Source: Ruminococcus sp. UBA3665
Lineage (GTDB): Bacteria; Bacillota; Clostridia; Oscillospirales; Ruminococcaceae
Reading direction: 5' to 3'
DNA length: 64,000 nt
Assembly (NCBI GenBank): GCA_002373165.1
Contig: DFJS01000009.1
Location: 5,403-69,402 of the forward strand
The translations under genes were made by a program, and so were the position numbers. Under the pieces are notes generated by a model, which saw only the letters and a list, made by a program, of their open reading frames with translations, did not search any database and was not told the origin of the DNA. Below, in pieces: positions 42,938-52,216 of the stretch (the first letter of the stretch is position 1; the number at the start of each line of letters is the position of its first letter).

Positions 42938-43792
42938 TTATGCGGATGTATCGTCTGTCAGTTCGTTCAGAGCCCTGTCTTCCTGAGAATAGGAAGAGAT
43001 TGTAACAGAAATAATTTTAATTTCTTCCGCAGGCGGAGTAAAACCCTGAGGATTTTCTTCTGAAAGCGGAACAGCCGTAATTTGACGGATGACATCCAGC
43101 CCGGCATAAGCCTGGCCGAAGATTGTCATCTGCTGGGAAAAGTTTGGCACGCCGCCAAGCCGCAGGAACGTATCGGCAAGCATTTCACTGCCGGAAGCTT
43201 CCCGGAACTGGGAAACAAATTCCTGGTCAGAAAAATCAACGGAATTCAGGAATAAAAAGCGACTGCCTGTATAGCTTGTTTCGGATTTGAACAGCCGTTT
43301 GGAAAAGCTGGTATCTTTGGAAGTAGTCATGGCACACAGTGCGCCGCAGAACGGCCACAGGTTCTGGTGCAGTTCCATAGGAACTCTTTCCTGATTTTCA
43401 AAAACCGGCGGCGTTTTGACAGTTCCGGAAGTATCCGCGCTTCCGGCGGCAAAATAAACATCCTGTTTCGCTTCAAAGACACAGGTATTATCATACCAGC
43501 CCTTTTCGGCAAGGGAGATAAACTGCGAAACAGTATTCGGCGCATACTCCGGATAAAGAACTGCCCGTATTTCGCCCAGAGAAGTCTGAATTACAGCAAC
43601 AGGAGCATCGTCAGGAATTTCCTCAGTTTGGACAAGTTCCAGCGTTTCGGGGTCAATATAATGATATCCCTGCTGTGAAATCATGACGATGATATAAAAT
43701 GCAATAAAGCTGAGTACCGCAGCGGCAAGCAGAAAAATGCCGAGTGTAGAAAGAGCTTTGCTTTTTTTAGGTTGAGTCATGCGATTTGCCAT
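42938..43792 (-). CDS. Membrane-anchored divergent cyclophilin-like protein
   Basis: This 284-residue protein has an N-terminal basic segment and one transmembrane helix (about residues 15-37), then an external cyclophilin-like domain (VIQTSLGEIRAVLYPEYAPNTV, FGQAYAGLDVIRQI). The usual FHRVIxxFMxQGGD catalytic loop is replaced by FEAKQDVYFAAGSADTSG, so isomerase activity is uncertain. It may be a substrate-binding scaffold. It starts six bases after the cysS stop without a clear ribosome site, consistent with coupling. Confidence 0.75.
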   Translation of the reverse strand: MANRMTQPKKSKALSTLGIFLLAAAVLSFIAFYIIVMISQQGYHYIDPETLELVQTEEIPDDAPVAVIQTSLGEIRAVLYPEYAPNTVSQFISLAEKGWYDNTCVFEAKQDVYFAAGSADTSGTVKTPPVFENQERVPMELHQNLWPFCGALCAMTTSKDTSFSKRLFKSETSYTGSRFLFLNSVDFSDQEFVSQFREASGSEMLADTFLRLGGVPNFSQQMTIFGQAYAGLDVIRQITAVPLSEENPQGFTPPAEEIKIISVTISSYSQEDRALNELTDDTSA

Positions 43793-43798
43793 AGCGAT

Positions 43799-45193
43799 TT
43801 ATAATTTGGAAATTTCCACGCCCTGGCGTGTTTCCTTGACGGCATAGCCGAGTTTTTTAATTTCGTCGCGGATTCTGTCAGCTTCGGTAAAGTTTTTGAT
43901 TTTTCTGGCCTCTGCTCTCTGTGCGGCCAGGTCAAGCACTTCCTGAGGAATGCTTTCTTCCTTGCGTTCATAAAGCAGGCCGAGTACAGAAATTAATTCT
44001 TCAAAGAGATCTGCGCCTTTCTGGAGCTGTTCTCTGGAAGTATTGGCATCTGCGGCCATGATATTCAGTTCTCTTACAAGTTCAAAGACGGCAGTCAGCG
44101 CATCGGCAGTATTGAGGTCATCAGAGAGGGACTGAATAAAATCCTGTTTTGCCTTAGCAAAAGCAGTTTCAGCCTGTTCGGAGACTGTCCCGGAAGGAGC
44201 CTGTTGCAGAGCATGTTTGAGTGTTTCTCTGCACTGGTACAGTCTGTCGAGCGAAGCCTTGCAGGCGTTGAGGAGCTCGAGCGTATAATTCATAGGTGCG
44301 CGGTACTGTGCCTGAATCATGAGATAACGGATGACTTCATAGCCGTAAGTTTCGGCAACGTCTTTTGTGAGGAAGAAATTGCCCTCAGATTTGGACATTT
44401 TTCTGTGATCGACATTGATATGGCCGTTATGCATCCAGTAATTGGCGAAGGGAACGCCGTTGGCAGCTTCGGACTGTGCAATTTCGTTTTCATGATGCGG
44501 AAAGATCAGGTCATGACCGCCGGCATGGAGATCGATTGTATCGCCAAGGCAGTATTTCGCCATGCAGGAGCATTCGATATGCCAGCCGGGACGGCCGGGG
44601 CCCCAGGGGGAATCCCAATGCTGTTCGGAAGTGTCACAGCCTTTCCAGAGGGCAAAATCGAGAGGATCCTGCTTGATTTCATTAATTTCGACTCTTGCGC
44701 CTGCGTTGAGGTCATCCAGTGACTGGTTAGAGAGTTTGCCGTAAGAGATAAATTTTCTGGTTTTATAATAGACATCATTTCCGGCCTGATAAGCAAAGCC
44801 TTTCTGGATTAAAGTCTGAATAAAATCGATAATCTTGGGGATAAATTCAGAAACTTTGGGGTGTACTGTAGCAGGGCGGACATTGAGGCCTTCTGCATCT
44901 TTGCAGTAAGCGGCAATATATTTTTCAGCGCAGGCTTCCGGAGAGATGCCTTCTGTGCCGGCCTGACGGATAATTTTGTCATTCACATCGGTATAATTCT
45001 GCACAAAAGTGACTTCATAGCCCACATATTCAAGAAATCTGCGGAAGACATCGAACACACAGACGGGTCTTGCATTGCCGATGTGGATGTAATTATACAC
45101 AGTAGGTCCGCAGACGTACATGCGGACTTTATTTGGTTCAATGGTTTTGAACTCTTCTTTTTTGTTGGTGAGGGTATTAAAAATCTGAATCAT
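43799..45193 (-). CDS. cysS: Cysteinyl-tRNA synthetase
   Basis: This 464-residue class I synthetase has the HIGH motif as HIGNARP near residue 37, KMSKS in HRKMSKSEGNF near 265, and the zinc ligands around YVCGPTVYNY, ECSCMA and HHENEIAQSEA. The C-terminal helical domain is complete. It has an excellent promoter (45261-45289) and a 5'-terminal hairpin in the leader, but no T-box sequence. Two cyclophilin genes and murA follow in the same direction. Confidence 0.97.
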   Translation of the reverse strand: MIQIFNTLTNKKEEFKTIEPNKVRMYVCGPTVYNYIHIGNARPVCVFDVFRRFLEYVGYEVTFVQNYTDVNDKIIRQAGTEGISPEACAEKYIAAYCKDAEGLNVRPATVHPKVSEFIPKIIDFIQTLIQKGFAYQAGNDVYYKTRKFISYGKLSNQSLDDLNAGARVEINEIKQDPLDFALWKGCDTSEQHWDSPWGPGRPGWHIECSCMAKYCLGDTIDLHAGGHDLIFPHHENEIAQSEAANGVPFANYWMHNGHINVDHRKMSKSEGNFFLTKDVAETYGYEVIRYLMIQAQYRAPMNYTLELLNACKASLDRLYQCRETLKHALQQAPSGTVSEQAETAFAKAKQDFIQSLSDDLNTADALTAVFELVRELNIMAADANTSREQLQKGADLFEELISVLGLLYERKEESIPQEVLDLAAQRAEARKIKNFTEADRIRDEIKKLGYAVKETRQGVEISKL

Positions 45194-45223
45194 AAAAACC
45201 TGCCTCCTGAGTCAAGAAAATAA

Positions 45224-45249
45224 ATCTCCCCTGCACACAGAGGGGAGAT
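45224..45249 (-). promoter_or_regulatory. 5'-terminal hairpin in cysS leader
   Basis: ATCTCCCCT and AGGGGAGAT form a perfect 9-bp stem with an 8-base loop. It starts only a few bases after the predicted transcript start and is followed on the minus strand by TTATTTT, then AGGAGG. Confidence 0.7.
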
Positions 45250-45260
45250 GCATTAATAAT

Positions 45261-45289
45261 ATTATATCTAAAAAGCAGAAAAATGTCAA
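45261..45289 (-). promoter_or_regulatory. Promoter of cysS
   Basis: Minus-strand TTGACA (45284-45289) and TATAAT (45261-45266) match consensus exactly with a 17-bp spacer. Confidence 0.9.
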
Positions 45290-45383
45290 GAGGGGAATTT
45301 CATGTTTCTTGCCCGTCGTCAACAAATTTCAGAATATCGCGGGGCTGACATAATTTTAACAATAAAAATGAATTTCAGATAAA

Positions 45384-46733
45384 TCAGGCCGGAAACAGCA
45401 GCCGGATACAGGTGCCTTTTCCCTCTTCGCTTTCCAGATAAATCTGTGCATGATGCAGAGCCATTCCGTGTTTGACAATAGAAAGTCCCAGCCCTGTACC
45501 GCCGACTTCTTTGGAATGACTTTTATTGACACGATAGAAGCGTTCAAAAATGCGTTCCTGATCAGCGGCCGGAATGCCGATGCCGTTATCCTGAACCTGA
45601 ATCACAGCATGATATTCCTGCCGGAAGACTGTAATTCTGACATAGCCGCCGGGATGATTATATTTAATTGCATTATCGCAGAGATTATAGACAATTTCCT
45701 CCAGAACTTTTTGAATGCCGATAATGCTGACGGCTTCGCCTTCACAGGAGAGAGAAATCTGCTGCTGTGCAGCATTGAGGGCAAGGCGTTCTGTGATACT
45801 GCTGCAAAGGTCGGCAAGGTTGACAGCAGTACGGACTTCCTGCATTTCAGCAATACCGGATTCCAGCCGGGAAAGTTTTAAGATATCATTGACAAGTGAC
45901 ATCAGTCTTTGTGCTTCTTTGTAGATATTATCAGCAAAATGCGAAATATCTTTTTGCTGGACATAGCCTTCCCGGATAATTTCGGCAAAACCGGAAATAG
46001 AAGTCAGCGGCGTTTTGAGTTCATGGGAAACATTGGCCGTAAATTCGCGGCGCATATCGTCCTGTTTTTTATGTTCCTCCTGCAATTGCTGAATCTGGTG
46101 CTGAATCTGCTGATTCTGGGCAATCAGCCGGCGGATGAAGGGCTTCATTTCGTCGTAGATATTTCTGTCGTCAGGATTTTCGGGGTCGAGCAGATTAATT
46201 GGCCGCATAATTTTCCGGGAACTTTCAGCGGCGAGCACGACAGAAAGCAGAAGCATCAGCAGAAAGATGAACACTACAGCAGAGAGCATAGAAATCACCA
46301 GCCGGAACACAGTATCCTGATTCATAGAAACCCGGATAATCTGGGAATTTTCAAGTTTCACGGCATAATTGACAGTTTTTTTCAGGATGGAATCAGAATA
46401 GCGTTCGCTGTCGCCCTCGCCGTTGGCAAGAGCTTCCTGAAATTCCTCTCTGCCGGAATGGTTTTCCATTTTTTTAGGATCAAGCTTGCTGTCAAACAGA
46501 ACAGTTCCGTCGGAGTGAATCAGAGTAATACGGGCAGTTCCTATCTGGACAGTGTTCAGAAAATCAGAGCCGTATATATTGGCCGCCGAAGCAAGCAGAA
46601 CAGCTCTGTCTCTTAATTCGGCAATATTTCTCTGCACAAGGTAAGAATTGACAACATAGAGAATCAGGCTGAACGTCAGCAGAAAGACAGTCATGCAGGC
46701 AGCGAAAATTCGTTTGGTGAGTTCATTCTTCAT
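45384..46733 (-). CDS. Sensor histidine kinase (PhoR/WalK-like)
   Basis: This is a 449-residue membrane kinase with helix 1 (about 10-30), an external sensor region, helix 2 (about 150-175), a HAMP-like segment, HisKA with the phospho-His in NVSHELKTPLTS near residue 235, and HATPase with YNLCDNAIKYNHPGG and GTGLGLSIVK. It partners the response regulator in the overlapping gene upstream. The layout suggests PhoR-type phosphate or envelope sensing, but the signal is not shown. The ATG at 46733 follows GGAG; an upstream in-frame TTG has no ribosome site. Confidence 0.92.
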   Translation of the reverse strand: MKNELTKRIFAACMTVFLLTFSLILYVVNSYLVQRNIAELRDRAVLLASAANIYGSDFLNTVQIGTARITLIHSDGTVLFDSKLDPKKMENHSGREEFQEALANGEGDSERYSDSILKKTVNYAVKLENSQIIRVSMNQDTVFRLVISMLSAVVFIFLLMLLLSVVLAAESSRKIMRPINLLDPENPDDRNIYDEMKPFIRRLIAQNQQIQHQIQQLQEEHKKQDDMRREFTANVSHELKTPLTSISGFAEIIREGYVQQKDISHFADNIYKEAQRLMSLVNDILKLSRLESGIAEMQEVRTAVNLADLCSSITERLALNAAQQQISLSCEGEAVSIIGIQKVLEEIVYNLCDNAIKYNHPGGYVRITVFRQEYHAVIQVQDNGIGIPAADQERIFERFYRVNKSHSKEVGGTGLGLSIVKHGMALHHAQIYLESEEGKGTCIRLLFPA

Positions 46734-47424
46734 GGGAAGCTTCTCCGGAAGATTCTTCAATTTTATAGCCGATACCGCGGATTGTTTTGATATAATTGCC
46801 GGCCGCGCCTAATTTCTGGCGCAGAGTACGGATATGCACATCCACGGTACGGTTTTCGCCGTCGAAGCTGTAGCCCCACACGCTGTTGAGGAACTGTTCT
46901 CTTGTCAGGACGATATCTTTATTTTTGAGAAGCAGACAGAGCATTTCAAATTCTTTGAAAGTCAGGATAATATCATTTCCGCCGACCTGCACCACATGTT
47001 TTTCCGGGCTGACATAGAGCGAGCCGAGCTGATAAGCCTGTGCTTCGCTGGAAGAAGATTTTTGAGTTCTTCGCAGGAGTGCACGGACACGGGCAATCAG
47101 TTCCATCATGCCGAAAGGTTTAGGAAGATAATCATCTGCCCCGGCATCCAGGCCGATGACTTTTTCATATTCGCTGGCTTTGGCGGTCAGCATCATGACG
47201 GGGATTTCAGCAGTTTCAGGTTTGGCGCGGAGTTTTCGCAGAATGGAGAGGCCGTCTTCTTCGGGGAGCATAATATCCAGCAGAATCAGGTCAGGCATTT
47301 GTTTTTCAACAGCAGTCCAGAAGAGGGAAGGTTTTTCAAAGCCTTCCGCAGGCATACCGGCACTGCTCAGAGTATAAGTAACAAGTTCACGGATGCTGTT
47401 ATCATCTTCGACGAAATAAATCAT
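46723..47424 (-). CDS. OmpR/PhoB family response regulator
   Basis: This 233-residue regulator has a receiver domain (phospho-acceptor Asp in DLILLDIMLPEEDG near residue 51, Lys in LPKPFG near 100) followed by an OmpR-type winged helix (residues 130-230, LTREQFLNSVWGYSFDGENRTV). It controls genes together with the adjacent kinase. Its start overlaps the cca stop by four bases, and its stop overlaps the kinase start. Confidence 0.94.
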   Translation of the reverse strand: MIYFVEDDNSIRELVTYTLSSAGMPAEGFEKPSLFWTAVEKQMPDLILLDIMLPEEDGLSILRKLRAKPETAEIPVMMLTAKASEYEKVIGLDAGADDYLPKPFGMMELIARVRALLRRTQKSSSSEAQAYQLGSLYVSPEKHVVQVGGNDIILTFKEFEMLCLLLKNKDIVLTREQFLNSVWGYSFDGENRTVDVHIRTLRQKLGAAGNYIKTIRGIGYKIEESSGEASHEE

Positions 47425-48743
47425 AGTAAAAACTCCTCTGCGAGTGACAAAAGCTTATCTTTCTGGTTAGGTGTTCCGGAAATGACCAATTCGAGCAAAT
47501 GATTCAGGACAATGCCGATTTGTTTTCCCTGAATGCCGAGGGCAAGCAGATCATTGCCGTTCACGGCTAAGTCTTTGACACGGCAGCAGAGATTCTGTTC
47601 TTTGCAGGTATGGAAGAGTTCTTCTGCCCTGTCGATTTTGGCGCGGTTTTCGGGATCGCCTTTCATTTTGGAAAGTCTGTCGGCATCGAGGACTTGCAGG
47701 AACAGTTCAAATTCAGGATAATCCAGATCTTTCAGGATTCTGCGGACAGCAGGGAGAGTACGTGGAATTTCCCTGTGATAGAAAATAAGCTTGCAGACTA
47801 ATTTTCTGGTATAATGATCGGATTTCAGGCGGAGCAGAATCTGATTTGCCATTTCGGAGCTTTTGACAGCATGGCCTTTGAAGTGACCGCCTTTGTAATC
47901 CCAAGTAAAGCAGGAAGGTTTTGCCATATCATGGAAGAGCATAGTTAAGCGGAGGAATAAATTTTTGGGAGCATTGCCGACGGAACGGGCAATATGTTCC
48001 CAGACTGTGAAGTCATGCCAGTGGGTATGCTGTTCAAAAACGATGCAAGGGAGAATTTCAGGAATTCTGATAGCCAGAATTTCGGGATAGCGAATCAGGA
48101 TATCAGTGATATAGTCACCCATAAGCATAGCACGCAGTTCAGAGAAGATTCTTTCCGCGGAGATATATTTCAGCTGAAAAGCGGCAGCTCTCATAGCGGC
48201 ATCAGTTAATAAATCGGGCTGGAAGCCGAATCTTGCACAGAATCGCATACCGCGGAGGATTCTCAGGGCATCTTCGCGGAAACGTGCAGAAGGCACGCCG
48301 ACACAGCGGAGGATTTTATTTTGCAGATCCTGTTCACCGCCGAAAGGGTCAACGAGTGTATGAGTTCTGGCATCCCAGGCCATACCATTGCAGGTAAAGT
48401 CACGTCTTGCGAGGTCATCAAGAATGGAATCGGCGAACAGGACAGTAGCAGGATGGCGGTAGTCAGTATAATCCGTTTCAGTCCGGAAAGTAGTAATTTC
48501 GGCGAAACCGCCGGAATGCTTCACGCCGACAGTACCGAAGGCACGACCGTATTCAGAGCAGTTTTCTTTTCCGAAGATTTGCATAATTTGTTCAGGCCTG
48601 GCATTGGTAGCAATATCATAATCATGAGGAGTCAGGCCGAGAAAGGCATCCCGGATACATCCGCCGACGATGAATGCATCGAAATGGTTATCATAGAGCA
48701 GATTGCACATATTCTGAATCGAATCAGGGAGATGAAAAGTCAT
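47421..48743 (-). CDS. cca: CCA tRNA nucleotidyltransferase
   Basis: This 440-residue class II CCA-adding polymerase restores the 3' CCA of tRNA. The nucleotidyltransferase motif is GGCIRDAFLGLTPHDYDI (near residue 29-46), with RRDFTCNGMAWD and the RNA-binding RILRGMRFCARFGF. An HD-like region follows (FHDMAKPSCF). The start is the ATG at 48743 with AAAGGAGG upstream. A DnaA-box-like palindrome sits in its 5' region (48769-48787). Confidence 0.93.
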   Translation of the reverse strand: MTFHLPDSIQNMCNLLYDNHFDAFIVGGCIRDAFLGLTPHDYDIATNARPEQIMQIFGKENCSEYGRAFGTVGVKHSGGFAEITTFRTETDYTDYRHPATVLFADSILDDLARRDFTCNGMAWDARTHTLVDPFGGEQDLQNKILRCVGVPSARFREDALRILRGMRFCARFGFQPDLLTDAAMRAAAFQLKYISAERIFSELRAMLMGDYITDILIRYPEILAIRIPEILPCIVFEQHTHWHDFTVWEHIARSVGNAPKNLFLRLTMLFHDMAKPSCFTWDYKGGHFKGHAVKSSEMANQILLRLKSDHYTRKLVCKLIFYHREIPRTLPAVRRILKDLDYPEFELFLQVLDADRLSKMKGDPENRAKIDRAEELFHTCKEQNLCCRVKDLAVNGNDLLALGIQGKQIGIVLNHLLELVISGTPNQKDKLLSLAEEFLL

Positions 48744-48768
48744 AGGAACAAAAATCCTCCTTTCTGAA

Positions 48769-48787
48769 TTTTCCACAGCTGTGGAAA
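48769..48787. repeat. DnaA-box-like palindrome upstream of cca
   Basis: TTTTCCACA and TGTGGAAA are joined tail to tail by GC, forming a perfect inverted repeat that reads as two opposed DnaA boxes. Confidence 0.6.
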
Positions 48788-48801
48788 GAAATGTTTAAAA
48801 T

Positions 48802-49587
48802 TTAATTTTTCGGCGGCAGAATATCCAGGCAGACGATTTCCGCCGGGTTATGAAGCCGGAATTTTCCGATTCCGGCAGAAACATTCATGCAGCAGCGGTC
48901 ATGCCTGTAGATGCCTTTGGTATAGGGGGGAAAGAATTTCCGTTCCGGCGAGAGAAGGCCGCCCGCGCCGGGAATTCTGATAATGCCGCCGTGAACGTGG
49001 CCGGAAAGAACCAGGTCAGCCCCCCATTGAGAATAGGCTTTCAGTCCCATAGGAGAATGCACCAGCAGAACACACGGATGTGCAGAAGCTGTTCCGATGC
49101 AGGAAGCAATCATGGATTCTGTAATCGGAGCAAGATTTCTGTAGCCGCCGCCGGGATTTTTATAGATTTTCTTGGGAAGGGTCAGACCTGCAAACAGAAT
49201 ATCCTGTATCATGACAGAAGAATTATCCAGCACAAGAACTCCGGCATCCCGGCATTGGTTCAGAAATGCCGGAAGAACAGACCTGCGGAGATCTTCCTCA
49301 TGATTGCCGAGTGAATATAGCACAGGTGCTGTCTGCCGGAGTCCGGCAAGCAGGGCAAGTGCATCGGGAATACTGGAATCATTGCATTTTCTGGAGACAA
49401 GATCCCCTGTCACAGCAATCAGCATGTCAGCTTGAGAGCACTGACTGACAAGCTGCAAAATCTGTTCAGAAATCCGGATATTTTTTTCATGGGAAGTCAG
49501 TTCGCTGAAATGGATATCTGAAATATGCAGAATTCTGAACGGCGCATTCACACCGTTCAGAATCAGGCATTCTTTTCTGAGTGTCAT
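48802..49587 (-). CDS. Calcineurin-like metallophosphoesterase
   Basis: This 261-residue protein has the dimetal motifs ISDIHF near residue 22, AVTGDLVSRK near 58, SLGNHEED near 92, LLVHSP near 175 and SGHVHGG near 196. YkuE-like enzymes of this type act on membrane or nucleotide phosphoesters. The ATG overlaps the gyrA stop (ATGA), so it is translated with gyrA. It has no signal peptide and is probably cytoplasmic. Confidence 0.85.
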   Translation of the reverse strand: MTLRKECLILNGVNAPFRILHISDIHFSELTSHEKNIRISEQILQLVSQCSQADMLIAVTGDLVSRKCNDSSIPDALALLAGLRQTAPVLYSLGNHEEDLRRSVLPAFLNQCRDAGVLVLDNSSVMIQDILFAGLTLPKKIYKNPGGGYRNLAPITESMIASCIGTASAHPCVLLVHSPMGLKAYSQWGADLVLSGHVHGGIIRIPGAGGLLSPERKFFPPYTKGIYRHDRCCMNVSAGIGKFRLHNPAEIVCLDILPPKN

Positions 49588-52199
49588 ATTGTAATTTCCT
49601 CACTGCCGTCGGAATTGAATTCTTCCGGCAGAGGCGAGCTTTCAACAGATTCTGATTCCTGTTCAGGTTCATCGGGGGCTTCATGTTCAGCGCGGGTAAA
49701 AGCGACAACAGTATTTCCGTCAGAAACTTTCATGACTCTTACGCCCTTGGAGATTCTGCCCAGAATTCTGATTTCGCTTGCCTGAATTCTGATAATAATG
49801 CCTTCGGTAGAAATCAGGATAATATCATCTTCTTCGTCAACGACTTTGATGCCGCAGACATTGCCGCGGATTTTATCCACGGGATAATTTTTCAGGCCAT
49901 AGCCGCCTCTGCCCTGGATTCTGTATTCTTCCAGAGCGGTGCGTTTGCCGTAGCCGAATTCGGTTACTGTCAGGAGGCTTGCACCTTCGCGGACTCTTGC
50001 CATCGAGACGACTTCATCACCATCCCGCAGGGCAATCGCCTTCACGCCGTGAGCGGAGCGGCCTTGCGGACGGATTTTATCTTCTTCCAGCCGCAGAGCC
50101 ATGCCTTTTTTAGTAGCGATAATCAGCTGATTAGAACCGTCTGTCATGCGTACGCCGGCAATTTCGTCCCCTTCATCGAGGATAGTAGCAATCAGGCCTT
50201 TTTTGCGGATATTTTTGAATGCGCTGAGTGCGGTTCTCTTGATGCGGCCGAATTTGGTAATCATAATAACGAATTTATCGTCATCGAAATCCTGTGTACG
50301 AAGCATAGCCGAAATTCGCTCGCCGTCCTGAAGCTGGAGGAGGTTGGCAAAATGGAAACCTCTGGAAGCTTTGGAGCCGTCAGGAATTTCATAGCATTTC
50401 AGCTTATGCATATAGCCTTTGTTGGTAATAAACAGGATGTTATCATGAGAAGAACAGATAAACATTTCGGAGACGAAGTCTTCTTCTCTCTGTTTCATGC
50501 CCTGAACGCCGCGGCCGCCGCGTTTCTGAGTTTTATAAGCATCCAGAGCCATGCGTTTGATATAGCCGTTATTGGTATATGTGACAACGCAGTCTTCTAC
50601 CTGAATGAGAGATTCAATATCGACTTCTCCGCTGACGGAAGTAATTTCGGTTCTTCTGTCATCGCTGAATTTTCTGCGGATTTCTTCCAGTTCGGAAGAA
50701 ATAATCTGGCAGACTTTCTGTTTATCGGCAAGAGTATCTTCATAGTCAGAGATTTTTTCACACAGCGCGAATAATTCGTCAGTAATTTTCTGACGTTCCA
50801 GACCGGTCAGAGCACCAAGGCGCATCTGGACAATAGCATCTGCCTGTTCTTCGGAAAGTCCGACTGTATGGGGCAGATGCAGTCCGGAAAGGTCATACTG
50901 TGCTTTGGAGAGCAGTTCAAGCATATCGACATCCTGAAAACGGCCGATTAATTTTTCCTTGCCTTCGGCGATGCTGGCAGAACCGCGCAGAATAGAAATA
51001 ACTTCGTCGATATAGTCAGCCGCGAGCATAAAGCCCTGCAAAAGATGGGCGCGTTTGAGAGCTTTGTCAAGATCAAACTGCACGCGTCTTGTGATGACTT
51101 CAACCTGGAATTCAAGATACTGTTCCAGAATTTCTTTCAGGGAGAGGACTTTCGGAACGCCTTTGGAAAGAACAAGCATATTCACGCCGCAGGTATCCTG
51201 AAGCTGGGTATAAGAGAATAATTTATTCAGCACAACATCAGCGACAGCATCTTTGCGCAGTCCGATGACAATTCTCATGCCGTCCCTGCCGGATTCATCA
51301 CGGACAAAAGAAGCCCCTTCGATGCGCTTGTCTTTGATCAGTTCGGCAATATGTTCAACAAGCCGTGCTTTATTGACCATATAGGGAATTTCATGAACAA
51401 TGATATGCTGTCTGCCTTTGATTTCTTCGTAAGAAGTTTTTGCTCTGACGATGATTTTGCCTTTTCCTGTAGCATAAGCGGCGCGGATGCCGGCTTTTCC
51501 CATGATAATGCCGCCTGTAGGGAAATCAGGGCCTTTGATGCATTCCATCAGGTCATCCAGTGTGCAGTCAGGGTCTTTGATCAGGAGATTCAGACCGTCG
51601 ATGACTTCACCCAGATTATGGGTCGGAATATTGGTTGCCATGCCGACTGCAATGCCGACAGAGCCGTTGACAAGAACGTTTGGGAACCGGGATGGCAGAA
51701 CAGTAGGTTCTTTCAGTCTGTCGTCATAGTTAGTGCCGAAATCGACAGTATTCTTGTTGATATCCGTAACCATTTCGACAGAAAGCTTTGACATTTTGGC
51801 TTCTGTATAACGATAAGCGGCAGGCGGATCGCCGTCCACAGAGCCGAAGTTGCCGTGACCGTCTACAAGAGGATATCTCAGGGAAAAATCCTGTGCCAGC
51901 CGGACAAGGGCATCATAGACAGAAGCATCGCCGTGCGGATGGTAGCGGCCGAGCACAGCCCCGACAGTATCGGCGCATTTTCGGTACGGCTGGTCAGGGG
52001 TCAGGCCGTTTTCGTGAAGCGTATAGATAATTCTTCTGTGAACGGGTTTCAGGCCGTCGCGGACATCAGGAAGTGCACGGGAGATAATAACTGACATAGC
52101 ATATGCCAGGAACGAATCATGCATTTCGTCAGCAACATCTACGGGGATGACTTTCTGCTGCGGCTGCAATTCCTGATTTTGATTTTGTTCTGTATTCAA
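49584..52199 (-). CDS. gyrA: DNA gyrase subunit A
   Basis: This is an 871-residue gyrase A with the active-site tyrosine in AAYRYTEAKMSK near residue 130 and a C-terminal pinwheel of six beta-blades including the GyrA-box-like QKRGGRGVQG. The quinolone region reads HPHGDASVYDALVRLAQDFS, so the residue equal to E. coli Ser83 is Ala, as in some Actinobacteria and Clostridia. The tail from about 845 is acidic. It sits after gyrB with two small genes between, an order common in Firmicutes. Confidence 0.97.
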   Translation of the reverse strand: MNTEQNQNQELQPQQKVIPVDVADEMHDSFLAYAMSVIISRALPDVRDGLKPVHRRIIYTLHENGLTPDQPYRKCADTVGAVLGRYHPHGDASVYDALVRLAQDFSLRYPLVDGHGNFGSVDGDPPAAYRYTEAKMSKLSVEMVTDINKNTVDFGTNYDDRLKEPTVLPSRFPNVLVNGSVGIAVGMATNIPTHNLGEVIDGLNLLIKDPDCTLDDLMECIKGPDFPTGGIIMGKAGIRAAYATGKGKIIVRAKTSYEEIKGRQHIIVHEIPYMVNKARLVEHIAELIKDKRIEGASFVRDESGRDGMRIVIGLRKDAVADVVLNKLFSYTQLQDTCGVNMLVLSKGVPKVLSLKEILEQYLEFQVEVITRRVQFDLDKALKRAHLLQGFMLAADYIDEVISILRGSASIAEGKEKLIGRFQDVDMLELLSKAQYDLSGLHLPHTVGLSEEQADAIVQMRLGALTGLERQKITDELFALCEKISDYEDTLADKQKVCQIISSELEEIRRKFSDDRRTEITSVSGEVDIESLIQVEDCVVTYTNNGYIKRMALDAYKTQKRGGRGVQGMKQREEDFVSEMFICSSHDNILFITNKGYMHKLKCYEIPDGSKASRGFHFANLLQLQDGERISAMLRTQDFDDDKFVIMITKFGRIKRTALSAFKNIRKKGLIATILDEGDEIAGVRMTDGSNQLIIATKKGMALRLEEDKIRPQGRSAHGVKAIALRDGDEVVSMARVREGASLLTVTEFGYGKRTALEEYRIQGRGGYGLKNYPVDKIRGNVCGIKVVDEEDDIILISTEGIIIRIQASEIRILGRISKGVRVMKVSDGNTVVAFTRAEHEAPDEPEQESESVESSPLPEEFNSDGSEEITI

Positions 52200-52216
52200 A
52201 ATGCAATCACCTCAAA

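Noticed and set aside
45194..45383. T-box riboswitch before cysS
   Set aside because: The conserved T-box sequence and specifier-loop layout are not present; only one small hairpin is seen.
49683..50774. 363-codon open frame antisense to gyrA
   Set aside because: Shadow of gyrA with no start signal or domain.
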